The position numbers and the translations under genes were made by a program. The notes under the pieces were generated by a model that worked only from the letters and a program-made list of their open reading frames with translations, did not search any database and had not been told where the DNA came from. Source: Sialis fuliginosa (lineage: Eukaryota; Arthropoda; Insecta; Megaloptera; Sialidae). From it: DNA of 64,000 bases. Where the stretch lies: contig OY540809.1 of the NCBI GenBank assembly GCA_961205875.1, forward strand, positions 15,946,267-16,010,266, written 5' to 3'. Within the stretch, counting starts at the first letter, position 1. Every line of letters begins with the position of its first letter. Shown here piece after piece: positions 52,837-64,000 of the stretch.

Positions 52837-55800
52837 TAGTGGTGTACCGAAATTCACGATTTTATTCCGGTTCCGGTTCCGATCGGAACTAGTAAATTCC
52901 GGCCGGATTTTCCGGAATTTTTAAATTTTATTACTGCTTTCTACTAAGAAATTCATAAATAATATACGTTGTATTTGTTTAAAAAATCAAACATAAATCT
53001 AATAATTATTATATAATAACATTTTATTAGCAAAAATTTTAATAGAAACAATCATTTCATAACATAAATGCCGTTTTTTAACATTATATTACGGACATTA
53101 AACTGTTTAATTATACAGGGTCATATCAGGTGGAACAAATTTGAACAGTTTATCGAGAAAAATATTTCAAGAAAAAAAGTTCATAAACATGTGTCCGGAA
53201 ATCTCAATATATTAATAATCTCAAATATTTTGTCAAAAATTAGTTTTTATTTAATATATTGTGAAACAGTTATGAAAGATCGAGTGAAAATTTTGAAATC
53301 GTAGAACAATTTTTCTTTAAAAAATGATCATAAAACTTTTCGTATTTTTGATAATAAAACAACTCGTAACAAAGGTACAACCGTACAACGCATTTTATTC
53401 ATTATTGAAAAAAAATCACAATTGCCATGGAAAACTAAAATATTTTTGTTAGTCGAGGCGTCAGCCAAAACTACAACAATCACTCAAATACTATATTAAA
53501 AAGTCAAGTAAGCTTTGGAAAAAAGAATACTTGATGTTTAGAATTTTTATATTTATTAAAATTCGTTGCTTATTTTGTTAATTGTTTAACAGCAATGCTG
53601 GTTTTAAGGAGGAGGGCTGGGCGACTGCTCGGGGTGCCAGTTCAGAAAGGGTGGTGGACGGCCACATGGAGAAAAACTGATTTTTTTAGGAAAAAAATTA
53701 AGAACAAAAAAACTAGATATTACTCAATGGGCCCACTGGTCGGACTGGCCCCATATATCCCTGGTCTAAATAATCATTGGTTGATACTGGAAATCGATAA
53801 CACGTATAATATTAAACTGGGTGTCAAATTTAAGTACATTATCACAATGGGTGATAGAAGAGTTTCCGGATACAAGATTATATGAATTTTTTGACTCTCT
53901 CTGTATATCAATGATTTTTTAAAATTCCAATTAGTCCAAGTAAATTAGATATTTTAGAAGAACAAATTCATAAAGTTTTGATACTTTGTCCACGAACTCT
54001 TAGTAGGGTTTGAAATAAGAGCCCGAAAAGTTCCCACCTAAATCGTGGATGGAACATCCCCTTTCACGTAAAAAACTACCCCCGGAATGAAATTTATTCC
54101 AGTTTTTCCCATTTTTCATCCGAACCGCCGTTCGGAGAAAAAAATATTACAGGAATTAAAGATTCTACATAAAATTCTACGTAAAAAATGTCATGTGCAC
54201 TATTCGGTTAATTCCCAGCCTACTCTCGCAATCGTTGCTCAAAGTGAAGGGTAGTTTTGGGAACGCAGCGAAAAATCGGCGTAACAATAGTTTTCAACAT
54301 ACATATTTCCAAAACGGCTGATTTTACGTAAAAAATGATTATGATAAAAATTATGGAACTTTATCTTCTCTATGAGATCCATGCACCACGAATTTTTTTC
54401 AAACGTTTTTCATTGATTTTTTTTGCTCATTTTCACAAACGTACATTTCATATTTTGAGCTCTTTTCCATACAACCCATTGAGTACAGCTTTTAACAAAC
54501 TTTAATTTAGTGGTTAACCCTCGTAAGTCTATTCCACTAAGTTTTCTATATTTTTATTGATTTTATGTTGGCTTCTTGGATTAATTCCTCTTCGGTTGAC
54601 GAATGTAGACAATCTTCTCTATGGTAGTTGAAATACATGGTTAAGCAGCGCAAACCAATTTTAATACAGCCGGATCGTTTCCAGCAACCCACTTGACAGT
54701 TCTGGTTTAAAATTTTGAAGATGTAAGGTAGACATTGTGCCTCTGTAGTGAAAATAAATGATAAAATGTTGTTCGTTTTCATTTTAACCCCATTTTGTAG
54801 CGCCTATGATAACTGTCTGTCAAGATTTAGTTTGGTAAAATACCCAATAGGAATGTTGTTGATAAACAGCATATATTGATGAGATAAAATTATGGCATGT
54901 TTCTATTGGACAACCAACTTATGAAACGAACTAATTTTTTTTGGATTTAAATATATTTCCTTTCGTGAAACTTTCTACAATATTTTTCTTCCGAACAGTC
55001 ATTCGAAGAAAAAAATATAGTAAGAATTAAATATTCTATATAAAATTCTGCGTAAAAAATGTGATATGCTCTATTCGGTTAATCCCCAGCCTACTCTCGC
55101 AATTGAAGCTCAAAGTGAAGGGAAGTTTTGAGAACGAAGCGAAAAATCTGCATAACATGATTTTTCACCGTAAATATTTGCGTAACGGTGAACTTAACGT
55201 AAAAAATTATCATTATGAAAATTATAGAACTGAATCTCTTCTATGAGATTCATGTGCTACGATTTTTATTTCAAACGTTTTTCATTGATTTTTTGGCCTT
55301 TTTTCACAAATGTACATTGTACACTCCATTTTTTTTTACAAAATATAATATAATTTAAACAAATGATGCGTCCTTTTGAGATATTTTGAAAAAATACCGA
55401 TTTTGAGGTACTACCTCCTTACCTTCCACACGATTTTGATGATTTTTATATGGGATCATCTACTAGTTAGAACCAACAAAGAAAGTTTCATTAAAATCGG
55501 TCCAGTGGTTCTTGAGTTAAGCGTGCGACAAAAATTCAGGGGACAGGCACACATACACATACGCACACACATAGACAATATATTTTACCATATTTTGATG
55601 ATAATTTTTACTAAAAAATCTTCTCCATGTAAAATAATAGAATGCGCGTTTGTGAAAAATGGGCAAAAAAATCAATGAAAAACGTTTGAAAAAAATTTGT
55701 GGTGCATGGATCTCATAGAGAAGATAAAGTTCCATAATTTTTATCATAATCATTTTTTACGTAAAATCAGCCGTTTTGGAAATATGTATGTTGAAAACTA

Positions 55801-56650
55801 TTGTTACACCGATTTTTCGCTGCGTTCCCAAAACTACCCTTCACTTTGAGCAACGATTGCGAGAGTAGGCTGGGAATTAACCGAATAGTGCACATGACAT
55901 TTTTTACGTAGAATTTTATGTAGAATCTTTAATTCCTGTAATATGTAAATGGTAAAAACTGGAATAAATTTCATTCCGGGGGTAGTTTTTTACGTGAAAG
56001 GGGATGTTCCATCCACGATTTAGGTGGGAACTTTTCGGGCTCTTATTCCGAACCTTACTGAGAGTTCGTGGACAAAGTATCAAAACTTTATAATTTTTTT
56101 CTTCTATTTGGCGAATTTTAATCTAAATACCGTGGACTAAATTGCTATGGTGTAAAAATAAGACTTGTTCTGAATTTTTTAATAATACTGTAGCCCAAAA
56201 TATGTTTTCTTCAAAAACTATCTGAATTTAGCTAATAGTATTAAGATAATGCAGTAGTCTTTGTGATATATGCACTATATTGTAATTGTAATGTATTGGT
56301 GCTTTTATTTCGAGTAGTAGGCATTCTTTTATCTAGAAAAAATACAATCTTCTCTATTGTGAATATGTCTAGATGCTGTTTGTGATTTATCACATTTATA
56401 ATTTGACACCAGAAATGTAATTAGATTCGATCAAGAAGAACGTATATGATATGCAAACAATTTAAAACAATCGACCTTCGAAGCTGTAAAAATTACAAGA
56501 TTTGTAAAAAATAATATTTTTTATAATATACCTACCTAATGTAGGGCTCTACGCCTCTACTATTTAAGAAACCATACATATATTGTTTTAATTATTATTA
56601 TTAATTAAAATAAAATGGTTTTTTTTAATTCCAGTTCCGGTACACCCCTA
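52837..56650. mobile_element. Large non-autonomous hAT-like element with nested palindromes
   Basis: Ends TAGTGGTGTACCG and CGGTACACCCCTA, flanks ATTATAAT and ATTATAAC (7 of 8). 3.8 kb. Contains a diverged fold-back at 53108-53905, a large palindrome at 53960-56100 and a third direct copy of its arm at 54990-55320. No transposase recognised. A 78-codon Cys-rich reverse frame at 54546-54782 (VGCWKRSGCIKIGLRCL) is the only protein-like stretch. Confidence 0.6.
53960..56100. repeat. 2.1-kb palindrome with ~480-bp arms
   Basis: Arms 53960-54445 and 55640-56100 are highly similar inverted copies ('tcgtggatggaacatcccct' mirrored by 'aggggatgttccatccacga'). A more diverged direct copy of the inner arm lies at 54990-55320. 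Reading frames at 55376-55753 come from this structure. Confidence 0.8.
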
Positions 56651-57299
56651 ATTATAACGAAAAATAATAACCGTTATCGTGCAATATTTCAATATTTCGC
56701 ATTATAAAGCATTAATTAAATATTAAAATAATCGGAATTATTTTAGTTCATGAATGTAAGTTTTCAGCAGTGTAAAAGAGTTTTTAGAGTGAATGCGATA
56801 TATAGGTGAGTAATGTGTGTGAAAGAGAAAGATGTTAATTCAAAAAGTAAATCTTTTTAAAATTAAGTTTATGTTTTGCATGATTGTTGTTCAATAAATA
56901 AATTATTATGAGAAAATTGGTTTTCCTGAAGCTGCATCGAAAAAACAACGTGGGCCTTACGTGGGTGTTAATTAATATTTGATATTGTATTGCTGAAGTA
57001 CACATCACAATAATTGAAGTAATTTCGTTTTTGTTAAATATTATGAAAATGTGCGTATTAGAAAATGACAGCTCTATTATTTTGAATAAAACGCCTATAA
57101 TTTTTAAAATACTAGACAATGCAAATTATCAATGAAGAAAAATAATTTATATTGTTTTCTATTTATTCAATGACACAAGTTGATTCTGTGTTATTGATAA
57201 ATTCATAAATATGTTAATTAGAAATTATAAGGTACTTTTTATTATAATTTTTTTCGTCTGATTTAATAGGCAGTGAAAAACAGACAGAAAAAAAACATA

Positions 57300-58066
57300 G
57301 TGATCGACTAAAGTATGATAAAAAAACATTCAAGTGCGTGTTGGGTACGCACATGATAGGGTTCCGTCATGGTGGAGAGATCATGGGGTTCCGTAGTCAT
57401 TTTCATTACGATTTATAAATAAGAGTTATTTCAAAATTTTTCATGAACTATTTTTGCTATAGTGTTCGTTATAATTTTTATTGAAAGTAGGTACTAATTA
57501 AAAGCTACATTCTGGAATTTTTTCAGATTTTTTTCATCGATAGTTTAGAAATTAGAGGGATGGGGGGAGGGACAACATTGAAAAGCAAATATGTCGTGAC
57601 TGAAGGGTTAAAATCAAAAAACCTATCTAAAGATACCTCACTCAATGGGGTGAATCGAAAAAAGTGAGTACACTTCAGTCTATGGGAAAGGGGTTCAAAA
57701 AAAATTTGACAGTGTCCGTTATAATTTTCATTGAAACTACTAATTAAAAGTTACATTCTGAATTTTTTCAGATTTTTTTAATCCATAGTTTAAAAATTAG
57801 AGGAGGTGGGGGACTCTCTGACAACAACATTGAAAAGCAAATATATCGTGACTGAAGGGTTGAAAATCTCATAATTTCTGTTTTTGGGTTATTAATCTAC
57901 CGTATTGGAGAGTATTCTCTTTCAAACCAACAAAAAATTATCAAAATCGGTCCACGTAATACGAAATTATTCGTGAACATCGCTAAAAATATGAACATAT
58001 ATATAAATATATATATATATACGAGTTGAATTGATAACCTCCTCCTTTTTTTTTAAGTCGGTTAAA
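57300..58066 (-). repeat. Lepidopteran repeat ending AAGTCGGTT, with internal tandem duplication
   Basis: Two copies of a ~240-bp segment (57470-57610 and 57715-57870, 'aaaagcaaatatgtcgtgac') and a terminal 'tttaagtcggttaaa'. Ends about 30 bp before the Caliban promoter patch. Related to 16380-16850 and 14260-14300. Confidence 0.55.
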
Positions 58067-58096
58067 AATTTATGACATTTGAATAGATCCCCCAGG

Positions 58097-58162
58097 TGAC
58101 GTCAATTCCCGCGCCAACGCTGATTGGTCAAGGAGCTCTTGAGACTACCTTGTCTTTATATA
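58097..58162 (+). promoter_or_regulatory. Clbn: Candidate Caliban promoter: CRE, CCAAT box and TATA box
   Basis: A perfect palindromic TGACGTCA lies at 58097-58104, an inverted CCAAT box (ATTGGT) at 58123-58128 and TTTATATA at 58155-58162. A TGACGCAA motif follows at 58166-58173. This GC-richer patch starts right where the upstream repeat ends and lies 130-200 bp before the Caliban ATG. CREB/ATF factors bind TGACGTCA; actual use here is inferred. Confidence 0.45.
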
Positions 58163-58295
58163 CCTTGACGCAAGTTGACGTATCTTTATTCTGTTGTCTT
58201 GACATTTCATTAATTTCATCACATTTCAATTTATTTTACGATATTTTTCTGCAAACGCTCATTATTTAAAATAGAAAGATTAAAATTCATCAAAA

Positions 58296-58351
58296 ATGAA
58301 GACACATTTCAGTACTTTTGATATAGTATGCAGCGTTACAGAACTGCAAAA
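58296..58351 (+). CDS. Clbn: Caliban exon 1
   Basis: [18 protein letters not shown] plus two bases before GTAAGT. Human NEMF begins MKSRFSTIDL, so the start is secure. D9 is the first conserved acidic residue. Confidence 0.95.
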
Positions 58352-61300
58352 GTAAGTCAAATCAAATATAAATATAACCTTACATATTTAAAAAAAAATT
58401 ATTTTTATTTCAGACTCGTTGGTTTACGTGTAGCAAACGTATACGATATTGATAATAAAACATATTTGATAAAACTACAAAAAACTGATGAGAAATGTGT
58501 ACTTCTAATGGAATCAGGCAGTCGATTTCATACTTCTGCATTCGAGTGGCCAAAAAATATCGCTCCGTCAAGTTTCAGCATGAAAATGAGAAAGCACTTA
58601 AAAAATAAACGTTTAGAATCACTCAGACAGCTTGGAATGGATCGTATTGTAGATTTTCAATTTGGTATGGGCGAAGCAGCATATCATATCATTCTGGAAT
58701 TGTACGATAGAGGGAATTTGATCCTGACTGACCACGAAATGACAATTTTGAATGTGTTGAGGCCACATACAGAAGGTGAAAAGTTGAGGTTTGCTGTGAA
58801 GGAGAAATACCCGTTTGATCGTGCGAGAGAAAGAAAGAATTGTCCGAGTGTTGAAGAGTTTAAAAGTGTTTTTAAAAATTCAAAACAAGGCGAATCATTG
58901 AAGAAGATTTTGAACTTCAATCTAGGTTAGTTTTTATTTTTATTTATAAATAGATACAAATTTATTTCATAAGTGTTCCGAGGGCAGGACCATAACTAGA
59001 GGTTCTGGGGCCCCGGAGCAGCAAGGAATATAGGGGCCTTTTGTGTCTTCACTTTCATGTATTCAAAGGTCCCTTATGCTCGGGGGTCCCGGGGACCTGC
59101 CCCAGTGGTAGTTACGGCCCTGTCCGAGGTATGTACTACGTTTACTGTTTAGAACCACTTACGGGTGCTAGTTTTGAGTTAGAAAATAAAATAAAAATAG
59201 GTTCAAATTCTACAGATTGAGATATCTACATTTTTATTTTATTAATTGCCAATAAGTACTTTTTAAATCTAAACCAATTTAGAGCAGTAATAATATACTT
59301 TAGAGAGGTTGAAGAAAAGGCCATCTGTAAATGTATTTTTAAATATACCGTTTAATATTTTATGAATACTCTAAACAAATTTCCATGTTGATATTCTGAG
59401 TGTTTGGATGTGATTTTTATTTCAGAATACGGGCCTGCAATTATCGAGCACGTTTTGATCGAAGCAGGATTTAAAAACAGTTCTAAAATTGGCCACGATT
59501 TCAAAGTCGACGAAGACATTAATAAATTAGTTAGTGTGTTTAAAATAGCTGATGAATTTATTGAAATTGCGTTAAAAGAGCCTTCCAAGGGCTATATCGT
59601 ACAGAAAAAGGAAGAAAAACCGACAACCGATTCTACGAAAGAATTCATTTATACAAACGTCGAATTCCATCCGTTTATTTTCGCCCAGCACAAAAACTCC
59701 CCGATTCGTGAATTTCCTTCATTCGATATGGCAGTCGACGAGTTTTTCTCTACGTTTGAAGGTCAGAAGATTGAACTGCGGGCTTTACATCAAGAGCGCG
59801 AAGCTTTAAAGAAGCTAGATAATGTGAGAAAAGATCACCAACAGAGATTAGTGGCGTTGGGGAAAACACAGGAGGCTGATAAGCAGAAAGCCGAGCTTAT
59901 TACCAGGAACCAGACGCTCGTTGATAATGCTATAATGGCTGTGCAGAGTGCTGTCGCTAACCAGGTAATTTACCTCTACTTCCTTGTTAATGGGTCCAAA
60001 AATTTCAACATATTTTTGTTCCTACAGTATTGTTATACTATTTTTAAAAAAATGTATGTCTGTGTGTATGTATGTACGTGCGTGCATGATCATTTTTTCC
60101 TACACAAAATCTCGCAAATTCTAGTATTAATCAAAGCACTTTTTTTAAAGACTTTAATTGTGATCTGAAAGAAATTTCATCAAATTCGGCCCAGCTGTAT
60201 TTTTGTTTGAACAAAAAGACTGCAAGTAACAAGTAGATTTCAGAATTTCTTGAAAAGATTCATTTGGTCAAATTTTTTTTTTTGGTAATCGATACTTTTA
60301 AATATCAAATATTTTTATAGAGTTTTTATCAAATAACATCTTTTATCTATACATACTATAAAAAACAAAGTCCCTCGCCGCGTCTGTTTGTTTGTGCATG
60401 AATTTCTGAGTAACTACGGTTTTCACTAATGGATAGAGTTTTGCAAGGAAAGTTTAGGTGTATAATTTATGGATATTAACCCGGATAACACTGAGTCCAA
60501 TACGTATAATATAAAATGACATGTTTTTATCAGATAACATCTTATCAGCGCCGGCTTTAGGGAGGGGCGAACCAGGGACACCACCCGGGGCGCCGAAAAA
60601 TCGATTATTTGATAGTTGCTAACTAACAAATCCTTATTCAGCAATCCAGAAAACTTTTAATAAGGTATTAGCTGAAATGTTAACTAATCAACTTATTTGT
60701 TAGTTTATCAATTTTAATTTATTAATAATAGGGGAAAGAGGTCTTGACAGTCTTAGGGCATTTGATAGTCTTAAAGTTAATGATGTAGGCTATATTTTGA
60801 AAAAAAGTTGGGGTCTGTAGAATCGCGCCAAGCTGAGATATTAACTATTCTTGTTAATTTATCAAGTTTAATTATTCAATTTATGTGTTAATTTATCAAT
60901 TTTATTTGTTAATAAGTCTCGACGGTCTTAGGGCATTTGATAGTCTCAAAATTAATGATGTAAGCTATATTTTAAAAAAAAGTTGGGGTCTGTAGGATCG
61001 CGCCAAGCTGAGATATTAACTATTCTTGTTAATTTATCAATTTTAATTATCATTTTCGGTGATTTTTTAACATTTTTTTAGGGAGAGTGAGGGTGGAAAA
61101 ATAAATCTCGCTCAAGGCGCCAGACTTGCTAAGGCCGGCTCTGCATCTTATAGTTTTTTTTTAAATGATGAGAAAATAAAATAATCAGTATTCATGTTTT
61201 AATATCAACACTATGTCTGTCAGAAATACAGACATACATACATACAGATAGACAGGCACAATAGTTAATGATTTTAGGTGTATATATAATTTATTGTAAA

Positions 61301-64000
61301 TAAACGTTAGGTATCTTGGCCGGACATAAAAGCACTTGTCAAAGAAGCACAAGAAAACGGAGACCCCGTAGCATCTGTGATAAAACAACTTAAGCTAGAA
61401 ACTAACCATATAACACTTTTATTGGATGATCCCTGGGCAAACGAGGCATCTTCAGACGAAGATGATAACGATGAGAGCGATAGCGAAAAGCTACCGTCTA
61501 TGACGATAGATATAGACCTTGCTTTATCTGCTTTCGCTAACGCTAGACGATATTATGATCAGAAACGTTCCGCAGCTAAAAAGCAACAGAAAACAATAGA
61601 ATCGCACGGAAAAGCTCTGAAATCTGCAGAGAAAAAAACAAAGCAAACTCTCAAAGAAGTACAGACGATAACGAATATAAACAAAGCAAGGAAAGTGTTC
61701 TGGTTTGAGAAGTTCTTCTGGTTTATCAGCTCTGAAAACTATTTAGTGATCGGAGGTCGAGACCAGACTCAAAACGAATTGATAGTCAAACGGTACATGC
61801 GTCCTAACGATATCTATGTCCACGCCGAGATTCACGGAGCTAGTAGCATCGTTATCAAAAACCCATCTGGAGATCCTGTCCCTCCAAAGACACTAAACGA
61901 AGCCGGTGTTGCTGCAATCTGTTACAGCGTCGCGTGGGAAGCTAAAGTAGTGACGGGCGCTTGGTGGGTGAATGGGACGCAAGTGAGCAAAACGGCGCCG
62001 ACGGGAGAGTACCTGACGACGGGGAGTTTCATGATCCGTGGCAAGAAGAACTACCTTCCTCCTTGCCAGCTGTCCATGGGATTCGGCTTCCTGTTCAAGC
62101 TAGAAGACGGGTCGATCGAACGACATAAGAACGAACGCTGTGTTCGAACAATAGAAGAAGAAATCGATCAGAATGAACAGAAAGATTCAGTGAAAAGCGA
62201 GGAGTTGAATGATATTGAAGAAGTCGAAGTTGAACTTGATTCTGAAGACGATGGTATGTTATTTAAAAAAAAAAACGATTGTACAGTTCTTAAAACTAAC
62301 GTTATTTCATGTAGATGATGCAAAACAAGAAAACGCAGAAAACAAGAATTCGGAAAGTAATACAGAAGAAGATGAAGAAGAAGAAGAAGAAACTAATGCC
62401 TTCCCGGATACCCATATTAAAATTGAACACATCAGTGGGACAAAGTAAGTTTTAAAAAAATTAAACTTCGGAATTAGTTGAAATTTTAATACGTAGAACT
62501 AGACAATATAACTGACATTTAAAGACCATTTTGAAGTTTCTGCGATTTATAGTTCCGAAGTTCTATGTGTTTAAACAAAAAAATTTTTTTTAGGATCAAT
62601 TTACGGCCAGAAATAAATACAATGATCCAACGTGAGAAAACTGAAGATTCTGATAACGTAATTTATTTAGGCGATGATAAACCGGTTTTATTAAAATCAT
62701 CACAGTTAAATCGTATGTCGAAATCCAAAGGAAAAAAAGTTACAATTGAAGGTAGTTAAATAATGTCTTGAAATCAACATATTTTCTAAAATGTTATTTC
62801 AAATTGCAGAAGACGAATCCAAAAACGAAAACTCTAATAAAAAAATGGATCCAAATCAGAAGAAACGCGGCCAAAAAGGAAAACTGAAAAAGATCAAAGA
62901 GAAATACAAATATCAGGATGAGGAAGAAAGGAAACTTCGCATGGAAATATTACAATCAGCGGGGACGGGAAAAGATGCAAAGAAGTCGAAAAAACCGCGT
63001 GAGAATGCGACAAGCAAGCAGAGAAATGTACAGCAACGTAAGACAGACAGAATGGCAATGGCGCAATTAAAGTTCATTGAAACGGAGAAGGTAGAAGATG
63101 ACGATAAAGACTTGGATGATGAAGATAAAGAAGAAATCGCTACTAGCGCCGATTTGGAGATATTAGATTCCTTGACGGGCGTTCCTGATCTGGAAGATGA
63201 ACTGTTGTTTGCCGTTCCTGTGATAGCTCCGTATAATTCACTCACTAATTACAAGTAAGTGATACATAGAGTAGGGTCTCTTTTTACGCGGTAGATACGT
63301 TTCACAATAAATCGCGTATAAAAAATCGCTTAAAAAGGTCATTGTAAAATTAGGGATGTGTTTCATAATTTTCTACACCGCATTAAACCAAATCAATCAA
63401 TTAAAACAGGCCGAAAATCGCGTAAAAAAAGTTTTTGAAAACAAAAAGAAAATTAATTAAAATAAATTTTATTTATTTAGTTTTATTTTTGTTTATATTT
63501 TTTCACGAGAATTATCGTCACTGTCTGAAAATACAACTCGGCACCGTTTGTGAAATCTTTTTAAATGAATATTTTACTAATAACTAAACGTTTACATACT
63601 TAAATTCCTTGAATTGTCAGCAGGCCCAGATTTTGAAGATGAAAAATAGCTCCGCATAAAAAAATCCGCGTAAAAAGAAACCCTATATTAGTTCATAAAC
63701 ATAACCTCAAAATTCGTAAATGTCAAATTTAGTTCCTATTTCGTCCGCTAGATGTTTCATCTCTTTCTTATAGATATCATCGTAGTATGTCCCATCTCTA
63801 TCGATCGTGATTGTTAATTTTATTTCAGATACAAAATAAAAATAACTCCAGGTACAGGGAAGAAAACAAAAGCTACCCGTACTGCGGTGAGTATGTTCCT
63901 GCGGGATAAAACTACATCCACGCGTGAAAAGGACCTCTTGCGAAGTGTTAAAGATGAAATAATGACAAGAAACCTTCCGGGTAAGGTGAAATTGTCAGCA
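58296..64000 (+). CDS. Clbn: Caliban / NEMF (Rqc2), ribosome-associated quality control; 3' end outside window
   Basis: Binds stalled 60S subunits with peptidyl-tRNA, recruits the Listerin E3 ligase and directs C-terminal tailing of stuck peptides. Exons: 58296-58351, 58414-58925, 59426-59964, 61311-62253, 62315-62444, 62594-62751, 62810-63254, 63829-edge. Phases agree and 985 codons are visible. NFACT-N is residues 1 to about 360 with D9 and the D95-R96 pair in [10 protein letters not shown] (counterparts of the Rqc2 D98/R99 residues needed for tailing). A coiled-coil middle contains [25 protein letters not shown] lies near 495-610 ([54 protein letters not shown]). Acidic and basic low-complexity stretches follow. 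NFACT-C lies at the end ([20 protein letters not shown]). Compared with human NEMF only about ten residues are missing. Upstream promoter motifs are at 58097-58162. Confidence 0.97.
58414..58925 (+). CDS. Clbn: Caliban exon 2
   Basis: [66 protein letters not shown] and [11 protein letters not shown]. Acceptor TTTATTTCAG, donor GTTAGT, phase 2 in and phase 1 out. Confidence 0.96.
58985..59122. mobile_element. 138-bp hAT-like MITE in Caliban intron 2
   Basis: Ends CAGGACCATAACTAG and GTAGTTACGGCCCTG, with flanks TCCGAGGG and TCCGAGGT (7 of 8). Same family as 40500-40580. Inserted into a fragment of the GGTTCCGAAG repeat (continuing to about 59240). Confidence 0.75.
59426..59964 (+). CDS. Clbn: Caliban exon 3
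   Basis: [20 protein letters not shown] through GKGYIVQ-like [22 protein letters not shown], and the coiled-coil segment ending QSAVANQ. Acceptor TTTATTTCAG, donor GTAATT, phase 1 in and phase 0 out. Confidence 0.96.
60546..61143. mobile_element. 598-bp hAT-like element with perfect 8-bp duplication
   Basis: Ends CAGCGCCGGCTTTAG and CTAAGGCCGGCTCTG, flanks CATCTTAT on both sides (60538-60545, 61144-61151). An internal segment ('ggcatttgatagtct') is duplicated. In Caliban intron 3; truncated relative at 46374-46757. No transposase. Confidence 0.85.
61311..62253 (+). CDS. Clbn: Caliban exon 4 (NFACT-R)
   Basis: Begins [20 protein letters not shown] just after acceptor AAACGTTAG, matching the human DWTEIGVIVKEAQAQGDPV region, so the exon starts upstream of the first in-frame ATG at 61377. 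Carries the whole NFACT-R domain, then an acidic run. Donor GTATGT, phase 0 in and phase 1 out. Confidence 0.95.
62315..62444 (+). CDS. Clbn: Caliban exon 5 (acidic linker)
   Basis: Encodes [16 protein letters not shown], an acidic run rich in E, and [14 protein letters not shown], aligning with NYPDTTIDLSHL of human NEMF. Acceptor TTTCATGTAG, donor GTAAGT, phase 1 in and phase 2 out. Confidence 0.88.
62482..62572 (-). repeat. Family D repeat next to a Caliban splice acceptor
   Basis: Reverse copy of the ~100-bp repeat ('tacgtagaactagacaatat', 'agttccgaagttctatgtg'). It fills the intron between exons 5 and 6 and ends about 20 bp before the exon-6 acceptor, so branch-point sequence may lie within it. 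Confidence 0.6.
62594..62751 (+). CDS. Clbn: Caliban exon 6 (linker)
   Basis: Encodes [20 protein letters not shown] through [15 protein letters not shown] and [10 protein letters not shown]. Acceptor TTTTTTTTTAG, donor GTAGTT, phase 2 in and phase 1 out. A dispersed repeat copy ends about 20 bp before the acceptor. Confidence 0.85.
62810..63254 (+). CDS. Clbn: Caliban exon 7 (basic region and NFACT-C start)
   Basis: [30 protein letters not shown], acidic stretch, then [20 protein letters not shown] and APYNSLTNY. Acceptor AAATTGCAG, donor GTAAGT, phase 1 in and phase 2 out. Confidence 0.95.
63829..64000 (+). CDS. Clbn: Caliban exon 8, cut by the window edge
   Basis: [20 protein letters not shown], then [20 protein letters not shown] and [10 protein letters not shown] at the edge. 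Human NEMF ends about ten residues further, so this is probably the last exon. Acceptor TTTATTTCAG, phase 2 in. Confidence 0.93.

Noticed and set aside
53595-53885. 96-codon forward frame with a GC-richer start
   Set aside because: Lies in a diverged copy of the 42068-42677 fold-back; the matching region there reads in a different frame.
54546-54782. 78-codon Cys-rich reverse frame
   Set aside because: Suggestive composition but no motif I can name; it sits inside a non-autonomous element. Not called as a gene.
1-64000. tRNA, rRNA, CRISPR, LINE reverse transcriptase, LTR or viral genes
   Set aside because: No sequence supporting any of these was seen; repeat tails resembling LINE or SINE ends have no reverse-transcriptase frame in this window.

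Overview
The window looks like AT-rich nuclear DNA of an insect, most likely a moth or butterfly. The evidence is intron-rich genes with GT-AG splice sites, insect-type protein sequences, and interspersed repeats with tails such as 'gcggacgaagtcgcgggt' and 'aagtcggtt' that are typical of Lepidoptera. The order is an inference from repeat style; a lineage search was not possible. I saw no tRNA, rRNA or CRISPR, and no retroviral, LTR or other capsid-type element.

Three host genes account for the coding content. (1) An AMP deaminase gene on the + strand (673-18401). Three alternative first exons (673, 2722, 6034) all end in the same splice phase and feed a common body of nine core exons; there are also two frame-preserving optional exons (30 nt and 138 nt). 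(2) A nose-resistant-to-fluoxetine (NRF-6)-like membrane acyltransferase gene on the - strand (47210 down to 26482). It has 12 exons whose phases join into a 719-residue protein, and one giant intron of about 14.4 kb (30129-44570). (3) Caliban/NEMF, the ribosome-quality-control factor, on the + strand from 58296 and running off the right edge (985 residues visible, only the last few missing). AMPD and the NRF gene converge on an 8 kb repeat-rich gap (18402-26481). The NRF gene and Caliban diverge from an 11 kb gap (47211-58295). No shared pathway links the three genes; they are simply neighbours.

The fourth coding unit sits inside the giant NRF intron on the same strand: a THAP-domain, P-element/THAP9-type transposase gene (43056 down to 37278). 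It has three exons, a recognisable zinc-finger domain and all catalytic acidic motifs, but one reading-frame break. Its own 3.1 kb intron is loaded with later insertions.

Most of the rest is small DNA transposons and fold-back (palindromic) repeats. At least ten hAT-like miniature elements are visible, several with readable 8-bp target duplications. Long palindromes occur near 1-385, 1766-2113, 15436-15892, 20964-25110, 30178-32468, 32744-34017, 40807-41635, 42068-42677, 43455-43894 and 53960-56100. The 30178-32468 unit is present three times and carries two strong GC-rich hairpins in AT-rich DNA; it is the least explained structure here. A decayed two-exon copy of a SAM-like insect gene family lies at 50033-50400.
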